A DNA stretch of 26,339 nucleotides, taken from IMG/VR virus record IMGVR_UViG_3300027759_000373, positions 1 through 26,339 of that record. The stretch is one strand, 5' to 3'. Every line of letters starts with the position of its first letter. Positions within the stretch are counted from its first letter, which is position 1. Shown piece by piece: positions 1 through 7,351 of this stretch. This DNA is from a virus. The notes under the pieces were generated by a model. It was not told where the DNA came from and searched no databases. It saw only the letters and a list, made by a program, of their open reading frames with translations. The translations under genes were made by a program, and so were the position numbers.

Positions 1-49
1 AAGACCAGTTATGAGCAACATCGCTCAAACGCTCTTTGATTTTCTCCAT
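1..49 (-). CDS. 5' end of a minus-strand gene, product unknown (partial)
   Basis: Reading the minus strand, a perfect AGGAGG ribosome-binding site (complement of 58-63) is followed after 8 bases by an ATG at 49. The first residues are MEKIKERLSDVAHNWS, and the gene then leaves the window. Another in-frame ATG lies at 55, but it is only 2 bases from the AGGAGG, so 49 is the better start. The gene diverges from the glycosyltransferase at 135. Too little is visible to assign a family; the visible part is charged and probably helical. Confidence 0.6.
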   Translation of the reverse strand, partial: MEKIKERLSDVAHNWS

Positions 50-78
50 TGGCATTTCCTCCTTTAGAGATAACGAAC

Positions 79-84
79 TATAAT
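79..84 (+). promoter_or_regulatory. Candidate -10 box in the divergent intergenic region
   Basis: A perfect TATAAT lies at 79-84, between the minus-strand gene and the glycosyltransferase. Transcription would start near 91, leaving a leader of about 45 bases before the ATG at 135. No convincing -35 box was found. The complement reads TATTAT at 85-80, so the same bases could serve the minus-strand gene, but that is speculative. Confidence 0.45.
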
Positions 85-94
85 AGTAGCATTA

Positions 95-113
95 CTTGAC
101 AGCGGGTGTCAAG
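95..113 (+). promoter_or_regulatory. Perfect 7-bp inverted repeat in the glycosyltransferase leader
   Basis: CTTGACA (95-101) and TGTCAAG (107-113) are exact inverted repeats around a 5-base GCGGG centre. The element lies just downstream of the predicted start of transcription and before the ATG at 135. It could be an operator or a leader hairpin. There is no T-run after it, so it is not a classical terminator. Confidence 0.4.
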
Positions 114-134
114 CTAGTTGACCAGAAAATAAAT

Positions 135-1121
135 ATGAATATATCGCTTGGAATGCCCAGATTGGGACTAAATCCTGCAACAGGATATGGATATGCAGCG
201 CAACATATAGTTAATTCATTACAACTTTTAGGACACACAGTAAATTGGAGTGATCCCAAAGCTGATGTTCAATTAAATTTTACACAACCTAGTAATTATA
301 AATTACATAGAGGTCAATATCAAATTGCATATACTCCATGGGAGTCAACGGTTATACCAGAACGCTGGCGAGAAAAGCTAACTCTTTGTGATGAGATCTG
401 GGCTACTTCAGATTGGTGTGCAAATGTATTTACAGATAATGGATATAAAAATGTTAAAGTGTATTCACATGGTATTGAAGATATATGGACACCAAAACAA
501 AGATTAGAATCTGACACTATAAAATTTTTGCATGTTGGAGAACCTGCTCCAAGAAAAGCGGGACAAATGGTAGTAGATGCATTTGTAGAACTTTATGGAA
601 ATAACCCCAAGTACTCTTTAACTATAAAAGCACATAAGAGTAATACTACTCGCATCTATGATAACAGAGTAGATAAAAATATTATTGGGGTTCCTGGCGA
701 TTTATATAGCAATATCAAATTGATAACAGATGAGTTAAACGATAAGGCTCTAGTAAAGCTTTACCATGATCATGACATTCTGGTATATCCAAGCTATGGA
801 GAAGGCTTTGGTTTTATTCCACTTCAAGGACTTGCAAGTGGTATGCCAACAATATCTACTTATGATTGGGCACAATATAAAGATTACATTGGACCTTTAA
901 AATTAAAATCAAATCTAATAGACTCTCCTTGGGAATATGCACATGAAGGACAAGTGTTTGAACCAGAGTATCAACATTTAGTAAAGGTTATGGCAGATGC
1001 TGCTAGTAATTTTAAAGCATACTCTGGTTATTACTTTAATCAGTCAACTAAGATCCATAAAGAATATGATTGGGTTGAGTTGACCAAGAATGCATTTAGT
1101 CATTTAGCAGAAAAATTCTAA
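135..1121 (+). CDS. Glycosyltransferase, GT4-like (GT-B fold)
   Basis: This 328-residue protein looks like a retaining GT-B glycosyltransferase that moves a sugar from a nucleotide sugar to an acceptor. The N-terminus has the Gly-rich acceptor-side loop (NPATGYGYA) and a later SHGIE segment. The C-terminal half has LHVGEPAPRKAG, where the nucleotide-sugar domain begins, and the hallmark YPSYGEGFGFIPLQGLASG. The family's E-x7-E signature is seen here as E223-x7-Q231, so the second Glu is Gln. An upstream TTG at 96 would add 13 residues, but the MNISLGMPRLGLNP start at 135 fits the fold better. No good ribosome-binding site precedes it. In phages such enzymes decorate DNA, capsid or host glycans. 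No sugar-synthesis genes are adjacent, so donor and acceptor are unknown. Confidence 0.8.
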   Translation: MNISLGMPRLGLNPATGYGYAAQHIVNSLQLLGHTVNWSDPKADVQLNFTQPSNYKLHRGQYQIAYTPWESTVIPERWREKLTLCDEIWATSDWCANVFTDNGYKNVKVYSHGIEDIWTPKQRLESDTIKFLHVGEPAPRKAGQMVVDAFVELYGNNPKYSLTIKAHKSNTTRIYDNRVDKNIIGVPGDLYSNIKLITDELNDKALVKLYHDHDILVYPSYGEGFGFIPLQGLASGMPTISTYDWAQYKDYIGPLKLKSNLIDSPWEYAHEGQVFEPEYQHLVKVMADAASNFKAYSGYYFNQSTKIHKEYDWVELTKNAFSHLAEKF

Positions 1122-1147
1122 TACCTCTTCCCCTTTGAATTAAACTT

Positions 1148-1156
1148 TGGTAGAAT
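1148..1156 (+). promoter_or_regulatory. Possible extended -10 promoter for the reductase gene
   Basis: TGGTAGAAT at 1148-1156 matches the extended -10 form TGnTAnAAT. It sits in the 91-base gap between the glycosyltransferase and the reductase. No clear -35 box is present. A short hairpin, CCGC-AAG-GCGG (1182-1192), and purine-rich GGAGAAAAGG (1191-1200) follow before the ATG at 1213. The gap is too short to hold a cobalamin riboswitch. Confidence 0.35.
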
Positions 1157-1212
1157 TAGACTTCAACTAAAAAATCATAAACCGCAAGGCGGAGAAAAGG
1201 TGTTATTTAAAA

Positions 1213-3147
1213 ATGTCAAGAACTATTGAAAACCCATACGAAAATTTTATTGCATTGTCTCGTTATGCAAGATGGCTGTCAGAAGAAAACCGTCGTGAGA
1301 CATGGGGAGAGACAGTAGATAGATATTTTGACTTTATGCTAAACCATCTTTTTAAAGAACACTCATATGAACCAGAATCAAAGTTAATAGAAGAACTTAA
1401 GTTAGCAGTCTTTAACAGAAATGTTATGCCATCAATGCGATCAGTAATGACAGCAGGTGCTGCATTAGATAGAGATCACGTAGCAGGATACAACTGCTCA
1501 TTTGTTCCAGTAGATAGTCCAAGGTCATTTGATGAGACTATGTATATTCTTATGTGTGGAACGGGAGTAGGATTTTCTGTTGAGTATAAGTACGTTAATA
1601 AACTTCCTGCCGTCCCAGAAGCATTTGAAAAATCAACGACAACTATTTTAGTAGAAGATTCTAAACAAGGTTGGGCAAAAGCATATCGTGAACTGCTTGC
1701 CTTACTTTGGTCAGGACAAATTCCAGCAATTGACGTATCAAAGGTACGTCCCGCAGGCGCAAGACTTAAAACAATGGGTGGCAGATCTTCTGGACCACAA
1801 CCATTAGTTAATCTATTTGATTTTACTATTGCAAAGTTTAAATCAGCAGCAGGTCGCAATCTAAAGCCTATTGAAGCGCATGACATCATGTGTAAGATTG
1901 GTGAAGTTGTTGTAGTTGGAGGAGTTCGTCGCTCAGCTATGATTTCTCTTTCTAATATTAATGATATTGAAATGGCCGCAGCAAAATCTGGCAACTGGTG
2001 GGAGAATAATACCCAGCGTTCACTATCTAATAACTCTGTTGCGTATTCACGCAAACCAGACATGGAGCAGTTTATTGCAGAATGGAAATCTCTATATGAC
2101 TCAAAGTCAGGAGAACGAGGTATATACAATGTGGCCGCAGCTCAAGCCCAAGCAGCCAAGTATGGAAGAAGAGATCCAGATATACACTACGGAACTAACC
2201 CTTGTTCAGAGATCATCTTACGTCCTTATCAGTTTTGTAACCTTTCAGAAGTCGTACTACGTGAAAATGATACAAAGAAAGATATTGAACGCAAAGTTGA
2301 ATTGGCAACTATTCTTGGAACGTGGCAGTCAACGCTTACAGACTTTAAATATCTTCGCAAAATCTGGAAAGACAATACAGAAGAAGAACGCCTACTAGGG
2401 GTATCTCTTACTGGACAATTTGGACATAAGTTTATGTCAGGCAAAGAAGACTTAGTTTCACTAGAAGCATTTTTGATGACTCTTAGAGAATCAGCAAGAG
2501 CAAAGAATAAAGATGAGGCTGGGAAAATTGGGATTCCAGAGTCTGCCGCTATTACATGCGTAAAGCCATCAGGAACAGTATCTCAATTGGTCGGGGTGTC
2601 TTCAGGAATGCATGCATGGCATTCTCCATATTATATTCGCACAGTTCGTGGCTCTAAGGGAGATCCAATTTCTACTTTTTTGAAGGAAGTCGGAATTCCA
2701 GTAGAGGATGACGTAATGAAGCCAAACGAGACTTACGTATTTTCATTTCCAGTAAAAGCACCAGAGGGTGCAATTGTTAGAAATGACCTAACAGCTATCG
2801 AGCATTTAAATATTTGGCTAGTTTACCAACGTGCTTGGTGTGAACATAAGCCATCAATTACAGTTTCAGTTAAAGAGGATGAATGGATGGAAGTAGGAGC
2901 CTGGGTATATAAGAACTTTGATGAAGTTTCTGGTATCTCATTCTTGCCGCATTCAGATCACTCTTATAAGCAAGCTCCATATCAAGAAGTAACAAAAGAA
3001 GATTACGAATCTTTGGTTGCCAAGATGCCCAAAGAAATTCGTTGGGAAGATTTGTCTTTCTATGAGACAGAGGACGGAACAAGCGGAACACAGACTCTAG
3101 CCTGTACGTCAGACGGAAATTGTGAGATTGTAGACATTTCCGCCTAA
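1213..3147 (+). CDS. nrdJ: Adenosylcobalamin-dependent (class II) ribonucleotide reductase, monomeric RTPR type
   Basis: This 644-residue enzyme reduces ribonucleotides to deoxyribonucleotides for phage DNA synthesis, using coenzyme B12 to generate the thiyl radical. The key residues are visible. C95 (YNCSF) and C342 (FCNLSE) form the reducible pair. C331 in NPCSEI is the expected radical cysteine, with N329 and E333 around it. The spacing C331-C342 equals the C408-C419 spacing of the Lactobacillus leichmannii enzyme. TCVKPSGTVSQLVG and GTGVGFSVE are further family motifs. The tail carries C631 and C637, the expected shuttle pair that passes electrons from thioredoxin. It is shorter than the roughly 740-residue L. 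leichmannii enzyme. No nrdA/B or nrdD/G is nearby. The host must supply or import cobalamin. The start ATG follows a loose GGAGAAAAGG. Confidence 0.93.
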   Translation: MSRTIENPYENFIALSRYARWLSEENRRETWGETVDRYFDFMLNHLFKEHSYEPESKLIEELKLAVFNRNVMPSMRSVMTAGAALDRDHVAGYNCSFVPVDSPRSFDETMYILMCGTGVGFSVEYKYVNKLPAVPEAFEKSTTTILVEDSKQGWAKAYRELLALLWSGQIPAIDVSKVRPAGARLKTMGGRSSGPQPLVNLFDFTIAKFKSAAGRNLKPIEAHDIMCKIGEVVVVGGVRRSAMISLSNINDIEMAAAKSGNWWENNTQRSLSNNSVAYSRKPDMEQFIAEWKSLYDSKSGERGIYNVAAAQAQAAKYGRRDPDIHYGTNPCSEIILRPYQFCNLSEVVLRENDTKKDIERKVELATILGTWQSTLTDFKYLRKIWKDNTEEERLLGVSLTGQFGHKFMSGKEDLVSLEAFLMTLRESARAKNKDEAGKIGIPESAAITCVKPSGTVSQLVGVSSGMHAWHSPYYIRTVRGSKGDPISTFLKEVGIPVEDDVMKPNETYVFSFPVKAPEGAIVRNDLTAIEHLNIWLVYQRAWCEHKPSITVSVKEDEWMEVGAWVYKNFDEVSGISFLPHSDHSYKQAPYQEVTKEDYESLVAKMPKEIRWEDLSFYETEDGTSGTQTLACTSDGNCEIVDISA

Positions 3148-3159
3148 TAGGTATATAAT
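3131..3159 (+). promoter_or_regulatory. Promoter for the holin-like gene
   Basis: TAGACA at 3131-3136 (5 of 6 matches to TTGACA), a 17-base spacer and a perfect TATAAT at 3154-3159. The -35 lies inside the last codons of the reductase gene. This is one of the two best-formed two-box promoters in the window. Confidence 0.6.
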
Positions 3160-3163
3160 GTAA

Positions 3164-3201
3164 TTGGGGTAAAACCCAAAATTACTGGGTACAATGCCCA
3201 G
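3164..3201 (+). promoter_or_regulatory. Tandem hairpins in the holin leader
   Basis: Two small stems stand side by side in the leader: TTGGG (3164-3168) with CCCAA (3175-3179), and CTGGGT (3186-3190 plus a wobble pair) with GCCCAG (3196-3201). They are followed by AAGGAGG (3206-3212) and the ATG at 3219. GGG-rich and CCC-rich arms occur in both stems, so arms could swap partners between the two. No T-run follows, so this looks like a structured leader, not a terminator. Confidence 0.45.
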
Positions 3202-3218
3202 AAATAAGGAGGATCTAA

Positions 3219-3443
3219 ATGACAAAAGATCTAAAAAAGAATGGACTAGTAGAAATGCAAGAAAAAATTCTAGCAGCACTAGCGAGTTATGGTCGTCACT
3301 TTTTGGGTGCGGCAATTGCTCTTTATATGACTGGTAATACTGACCCGTCAGATTTGCTTAAGGGCGGAATAGCAGCATGCCTGCCAGTTATTCTTAAAGC
3401 ACTTAATAGCAACGAGCCAGCTTTCGGTTTCACAAAGAAGTAA
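3219..3443 (+). CDS. Small holin-like membrane protein
   Basis: This 74-residue protein has a charged N-terminus (about residues 1-25). Hydrophobic stretches lie around 28-40 (HFLGAAIALYMTG) and 46-62 (LLKGGIAACLPVILKAL), followed by a polar tail with a NSNEPAFG segment. This layout resembles the small holin-like proteins of marine and freshwater phages, whose second helix commonly ends in LPVILRxLNPNDPAFG-like sequence. A holin forms inner-membrane lesions that time lysis. No endolysin or spanin is next to it. It has its own promoter, a structured leader, a strong AAGGAGG site and a downstream terminator, so it can be expressed separately from its neighbours. It could also be a membrane protein of other function. 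Confidence 0.6.
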   Translation: MTKDLKKNGLVEMQEKILAALASYGRHFLGAAIALYMTGNTDPSDLLKGGIAACLPVILKALNSNEPAFGFTKK

Positions 3444-3464
3444 TTCTTAAAATCAATTAGGATC

Positions 3465-3495
3465 ACTCCTGTGCTAAAATAAGCATAGGAGTTTT
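3465..3495 (+). terminator. Hairpin terminator after the holin-like gene
   Basis: ACTCCTGTGCT (3465-3475) pairs with AGCATAGGAGT (3482-3492) over 11 positions, including one G-T wobble. The loop is 6 bases, and a short T-run (3492-3495) follows. The left arm also contains TGCTAAAAT (3472-3480), which resembles the extended -10 boxes elsewhere in the window, so the same bases could instead be a promoter for the fibre genes. The hairpin reading is preferred. Confidence 0.6.
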
Positions 3496-3515
3496 CCTAT
3501 TAGGAGAGTTTGCAA

Positions 3516-3863
3516 ATGGCAGGACAAAAAAACTGGGAAGTAGACCAAAATACTACTTTCTCATTTATCTTAGAGTATAAGGACCCAGCAGGGGTCCCTA
3601 TATCACTTACTGGCGCAACCGCAAAAATGCAGGTACGTGATACAAAAGGCGGAAGCAAATTAGCTTTTACCCTTACATCACCAAGCGCAGGTATTGTTAT
3701 AGATGAAGCACTTGGCAAACTAACTATTAAGATGACCCCTACGCAAACTAGTAAATTATTCTATCCAAAATCTTCATATGACGTAATGGTAATAGATTCA
3801 AATTCAAACAAGGTAAAATTGCTTGAAGGCTTTATTACATTAAGTAGATCGGTAACCATATAA
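3516..3863 (+). CDS. Baseplate or fibre-associated protein, BppU-N-like
   Basis: This 115-residue, all-beta-looking protein begins MAGQKNWEVDQNTTFSFIL and contains DPAGVPISLTGATAKMQVR. That pattern resembles the N-terminal domain of lactococcal-type baseplate upper protein BppU and similar phage proteins, where it docks receptor-binding parts to the baseplate. The start at 3516 is preferred over the TTG two codons earlier because AGGAGA (3502-3507) lies 8 bases upstream. Its stop overlaps the next start (TAATG), so the two are translationally coupled. It opens the first fibre block. The fold match is by pattern only. Confidence 0.55.
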   Translation: MAGQKNWEVDQNTTFSFILEYKDPAGVPISLTGATAKMQVRDTKGGSKLAFTLTSPSAGIVIDEALGKLTIKMTPTQTSKLFYPKSSYDVMVIDSNSNKVKLLEGFITLSRSVTI

Positions 3864-4321
3864 TGCCAATTATAAACAACGACAACATTCCAAAGCTTGT
3901 AATTACTGAAACAGTAAATGATGTTTTAGTTGCATCTCCTGGACCTCAAGGTCCTAGAGGTAAAACAATATTAAATGGCAATGGAGTGCCTGCAGAAAAC
4001 AATGGTGTAGAAGGAGACTTCTACTATGACAAAAATACAACAAGATTCTATGGCCCCAAGCCTACCGACCTTACTTGGGCAGGTGCTACAAATTACCTAC
4101 TAAATGCAGCTACTCTAACCTATCCGTTTTCTACTAATCAGGTCGTTGCTGTAGGAAACTACTATGCCATCGCTATACCGCACAATTTGGGCTATAACCC
4201 CAATGTTACTATAAAAAACAGCGCTGGCGACATATTAGAAACAGGAATAGATTATAATAGTATTAACCAAATTACACTGACAATGGCTCAACCATTCGGT
4301 GGGACAGCTTACCTGTCCTAA
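3863..4321 (+). CDS. Short tail-fibre-like protein with a collagen-like spot and HNLG cap
   Basis: This 152-residue protein has an N-terminal beta segment, then a very short collagen-like stretch (PGPQGPRGK, about residues 27-35). The common fibre motif GDFYYDKNTTRFYGPK follows. A C-terminal domain starts near PHNLGYNPNVTIKN and ends FGGTAYLS. The same kind of C-terminal domain closes the next gene, so it is probably a trimerisation or receptor-binding cap. It overlaps the preceding gene by one base and is followed by an AAGGAG site for the next. Its exact place in the virion is unknown. Confidence 0.6.
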   Translation: MPIINNDNIPKLVITETVNDVLVASPGPQGPRGKTILNGNGVPAENNGVEGDFYYDKNTTRFYGPKPTDLTWAGATNYLLNAATLTYPFSTNQVVAVGNYYAIAIPHNLGYNPNVTIKNSAGDILETGIDYNSINQITLTMAQPFGGTAYLS

Positions 4322-4334
4322 AGGAGAATAGAAA

Positions 4335-5537
4335 ATGGCAAGAATATTTGTAACTGATATCAATCTTAATAAGAATGAACTTCAGAACGCTAGAATTCAA
4401 AACCTTAGTACTGCGCCATCTACGCCAGTAACAGGTCAAGTTTATTACGACACAACAACTAACACGATGTACTACAACAATGGACTAGCATCACCAAACG
4501 GCCCATGGGTAGCAATGAATGCTTCTCAAGAAGTAATTCAAGACATTATCGGAGCTTCCGTTGAAGGCGGAGTTGGATTAACAAGAACATACGTTGATAA
4601 CACAGGCATCACAACAATAGATTTAGATAACACAGCAGTAACAGCAGGATCTTATGGTTCCTCAACAGCAATTCCTATCTTTACAGTAGATGCTCAAGGT
4701 CGTTTGACTGCAGCATCAACTGCAACAGTAGCAACAAATCTTTCAATTGCTGCAGATACGGGAACAGCTGACACAGTAAGTCTTTTAACAGACACATTTA
4801 CAATTAGCGGTGGCGAAGGAATTGACACTGCCGTAACAAATAATACAATTACAATATCTGGAGAAGATGCAACTACCACTAATAAGGGTATTGCCTCATT
4901 TGCAGATGCAGACTTTACAGTAACAACTGGCGCAGTAACAATCAAGAATGTTAACCTTGCTACACAGACAACTGGAAACTATATTGCAACTATTGCTGGA
5001 ACAGCAAATGAAGTTGAAGTTTCAGGTTCAGGTTCAGAAAACTCTGCAGTAACAATTGGTCTTCCAAATGACGTAACAATCACTAACAACCTTACAGTTG
5101 GCGGTAACTTAAACGTAACTGGAACAATCAACTCAGTAAATACCACTCAGGTAAATATTGTTGATAACAAGATTAACCTTAATACCGACTTTACAGGAAC
5201 CCCAACAGTAGATGCTGGTGTCCGTGTAGAGCGTGGAGCATCTGCTGACGTAGAAGTTCTATGGAATGAAACAAATGATAACTGGACACTTACAAATGAT
5301 GGTACAAATTATCACGCAATTACACGTAAGTTTACCTCAACTGTTGGTAATGGATCATTAACTCAGATTCCAGTAACACACAATTTGGGATCTAGAACAG
5401 TAGTTGTAAATGTTTATGATTCAGCAACATATGACACAGTAGAATGTGATGTTGTTAGAACATCAACAACTGTTGTAACACTAGGATTCACAGCAGCACC
5501 AGCTTCTGGAGCATATACGGTAGTAATCGTAGGATAA
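4335..5537 (+). CDS. Tail-fibre protein with HNLG-type C-terminal cap
   Basis: This 400-residue protein has a typical fibre N-terminus (NELQNARIQNLSTAPSTP, then GQVYYDTTTNTMYYNNG), where a fibre attaches to the virion or to another fibre. A QDIIGASVEGG... repeat unit follows that recurs in the fibres at 5803 and 10864. The middle is Thr/Ala/Ser-rich and beta-repetitive, including NLTVGGNLNVTGTINS, a common phage fibre segment. The last 60 or so residues (THNLGSRTVVVNVYD...) match the cap of the preceding gene. No signal peptide or membrane segment is seen. AAGGAG (4321-4326) gives a good ribosome-binding site. Confidence 0.8.
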   Translation: MARIFVTDINLNKNELQNARIQNLSTAPSTPVTGQVYYDTTTNTMYYNNGLASPNGPWVAMNASQEVIQDIIGASVEGGVGLTRTYVDNTGITTIDLDNTAVTAGSYGSSTAIPIFTVDAQGRLTAASTATVATNLSIAADTGTADTVSLLTDTFTISGGEGIDTAVTNNTITISGEDATTTNKGIASFADADFTVTTGAVTIKNVNLATQTTGNYIATIAGTANEVEVSGSGSENSAVTIGLPNDVTITNNLTVGGNLNVTGTINSVNTTQVNIVDNKINLNTDFTGTPTVDAGVRVERGASADVEVLWNETNDNWTLTNDGTNYHAITRKFTSTVGNGSLTQIPVTHNLGSRTVVVNVYDSATYDTVECDVVRTSTTVVTLGFTAAPASGAYTVVIVG

Positions 5538-5548
5538 GGGGGCATTAG

Positions 5549-5803
5549 ATGTCTGTAAAAAGATTAGTCCCTTTACATGCAGTAGCCCTTGCTTCCGATC
5601 CTTCTGGATCCCGTATTGGAGATATTTACTACAATACTACAGATGAAGAATTAAGATACTATGACGGTACCGATTGGAATCCAATTGGAGCAGGAGCAAT
5701 TACAGGACTATTAGATCATATTCATACATATGATGGAGCTGTATTTTCTGTAGAAGCAACTGAAGTTCCAGCAGCTGGAACAGTTGACGGCGGTAGCGCA
5801 TAA
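5549..5803 (+). CDS. Short fibre-associated protein
   Basis: This 84-residue protein contains GSRIGDIYYNTTDEELRYYDGTDW. That is the same beta-hairpin motif found near the N-termini of the neighbouring fibres, with a short tail after it. It reads like a stand-alone N-terminal fibre adaptor. AAGGGGG lies 6 bases before the ATG. The stop overlaps the next start (TAATG), implying coupled translation with the long fibre at 5803. A joint assembly role is inference. Confidence 0.6.
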   Translation: MSVKRLVPLHAVALASDPSGSRIGDIYYNTTDEELRYYDGTDWNPIGAGAITGLLDHIHTYDGAVFSVEATEVPAAGTVDGGSA

Positions 5804-7350
5804 TGCCAGTTATAAAAATAAGAAGAGGCACAACTACACAGTGGAATGCATCTAGTAGAGTCTTGCAAGTTGGCGAACTTGGAATAGATACAACTCTAAA
5901 TAGAATAAAGGCAGGAAACGGAACTAACGTTTGGTCAGCTCTTTCCTATTTATCTTTATCTTCTGCAGAAATAGAAGAGTTATCTCAAGATGCAGTTTCA
6001 ACCGCTTTAGCGGCTGGCACACATTCAAATATAACCGTTACATATAGCGATAACGGTAATTCAATAAGTTTAGCGACTGGCCCAGATGTTATAACACAGA
6101 CCAGCCTATCAAATACTTTAACAAATGCAACAACTGGCTATGTACCAATTGCAGATGTGGGATCAGCAGATGGAGTAGCATCACTAGATTCAGGTGGAAA
6201 AGTTCCAGATTCAGAAATTCCAGCAGGTATTGCAAGACTAGCATCCCCTACATTTACAGGAACAGTTGCTGGTATAACAAAAACTATGGTTGGTCTTGGA
6301 AATGTTGATAATACTACAGATGCAAATAAACCAGTTTCAACTGCTGCACAGACGGCCCTTGACTTAAAAGCACCACTTTCTTCTCCAGGACTTACTGGAA
6401 CTCCAACTGCACCGTTAGCAGTAACTGGAACAAATACAACTCAAATTGCAACCACAAGCTTTGTACAACAAGAGCTTAATATTTTAACAACTGGTGCTCC
6501 AGCAGCACTTAACACCCTTGATGAACTTGCAGCAGCTCTTGGCGATGATGCCAACTACGCAGCTACAATTACAACAGCTTTGGGTAATAAAGCCCCACTT
6601 GCCTCACCAACATTTACAGGAACGGTAGGTGGAATTACAAAGTCAATGGTAGGACTTGGTAATGTTGACAATACAACTGATGCAAATAAGCCAGTTTCTA
6701 CAGCGACTCAAACAGCATTAGATTTAAAATTAAATTTATCAGATCCTTCGGTTGACTATTATATTACTAACTCTGGTTCTGGAGCCTATTTAGTAAACGG
6801 CGTATCTAACGGCCTTATGACATTTGAAAAAGGTAAAAAGTATCGGATTCATGTTAATGCCACAGGACACCCATTCTGGATTCAAACAGTATCTGGAGCT
6901 TATAGCTCAGGCAACGTATATTCAACTGGAATAACAAATGGTGGAGCACAAGCAGGTCATATTCTAGTAGAGCTTCCTCAAAATGCTCCAGATAGTCTTT
7001 ATTATGCTTGTGAATATCATTCATCAATGGCAGGATCAATTTCCGTACAGTCTCAGGATGTAGTGACAATAAATTCTAAATCTTCAAGCTACACTATTTT
7101 ACCAATAGACTCTAATAGAATTATTGAAATGTCTGCAGGCGGAACATTAACAATAACAGATTCTTCTTCTTTCCCTGTAGGATTTACATGCGATATTTTG
7201 CAAACAGGGGCTTCACAAGTTACAATAGCTGGAACTTCATTTACCCCTAATGCCACTCCTGGATTAAAATTACGTACTCAGTGGAGCAGCGCTACACTTA
7301 TTAAACGAGCACTTAATTCTTGGGTTGTATTGGGCGATTTGAGCGCATAA
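5803..7350 (+). CDS. Long tail fibre with Mtd-like N-terminus and cupredoxin-like domain
   Basis: This 515-residue modular fibre begins MPVIKIRRGTTTQWN...GELGIDTTLNRIKAGNG, the pattern of the major tropism determinant / hyaluronate-lyase-type N-terminal domain. A GTHSNITVTYSDN repeat unit follows. Next are two copies of a tail-fibre repeat (SPTFTGTVxGITKxMVGLGNVDNTTDANKPVS, starting near 6246 and 6603), separated by a GTNTTQIATTSFV unit. Residues about 318-418 look like a cupredoxin fold, with H356 (GHPFW), C403, H406 and M409 (CEYHSSM) in the positions of blue-copper ligands. The last 95 or so residues form a cap shared with the fibre at 22225. The two tail-fibre repeats are close in protein but differ at many third codon positions, so the duplication is old. 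Confidence 0.85.
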   Translation: MPVIKIRRGTTTQWNASSRVLQVGELGIDTTLNRIKAGNGTNVWSALSYLSLSSAEIEELSQDAVSTALAAGTHSNITVTYSDNGNSISLATGPDVITQTSLSNTLTNATTGYVPIADVGSADGVASLDSGGKVPDSEIPAGIARLASPTFTGTVAGITKTMVGLGNVDNTTDANKPVSTAAQTALDLKAPLSSPGLTGTPTAPLAVTGTNTTQIATTSFVQQELNILTTGAPAALNTLDELAAALGDDANYAATITTALGNKAPLASPTFTGTVGGITKSMVGLGNVDNTTDANKPVSTATQTALDLKLNLSDPSVDYYITNSGSGAYLVNGVSNGLMTFEKGKKYRIHVNATGHPFWIQTVSGAYSSGNVYSTGITNGGAQAGHILVELPQNAPDSLYYACEYHSSMAGSISVQSQDVVTINSKSSSYTILPIDSNRIIEMSAGGTLTITDSSSFPVGFTCDILQTGASQVTIAGTSFTPNATPGLKLRTQWSSATLIKRALNSWVVLGDLSA

Positions 7351-7351
7351 C

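Noticed and set aside
96-134. Upstream TTG start of the glycosyltransferase
   Set aside because: It falls inside the 95-113 palindrome and adds residues unlike the family's N-terminus; the ATG at 135 is better.
1122-1212. Cobalamin riboswitch before the B12-dependent reductase
   Set aside because: The gap is 91 bases and lacks a B12-box-like sequence; such riboswitches are normally about 200 bases.
1476-2129. 217-residue open frame on the minus strand inside the reductase gene
   Set aside because: It is antisense to a fully supported nrdJ, and its sequence has no recognisable domain and no ribosome-binding site.
3938-3964. Collagen-like protein
   Set aside because: Only about three Gly-x-y triplets are present, too few for a stable triple helix; noted as a spot only.
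5803-7350. Diversity-generating retroelement, suggested by the Mtd-like N-terminus
   Set aside because: No reverse transcriptase, template repeat or C-type-lectin variable end was seen; only the N-terminal docking domain is Mtd-like.
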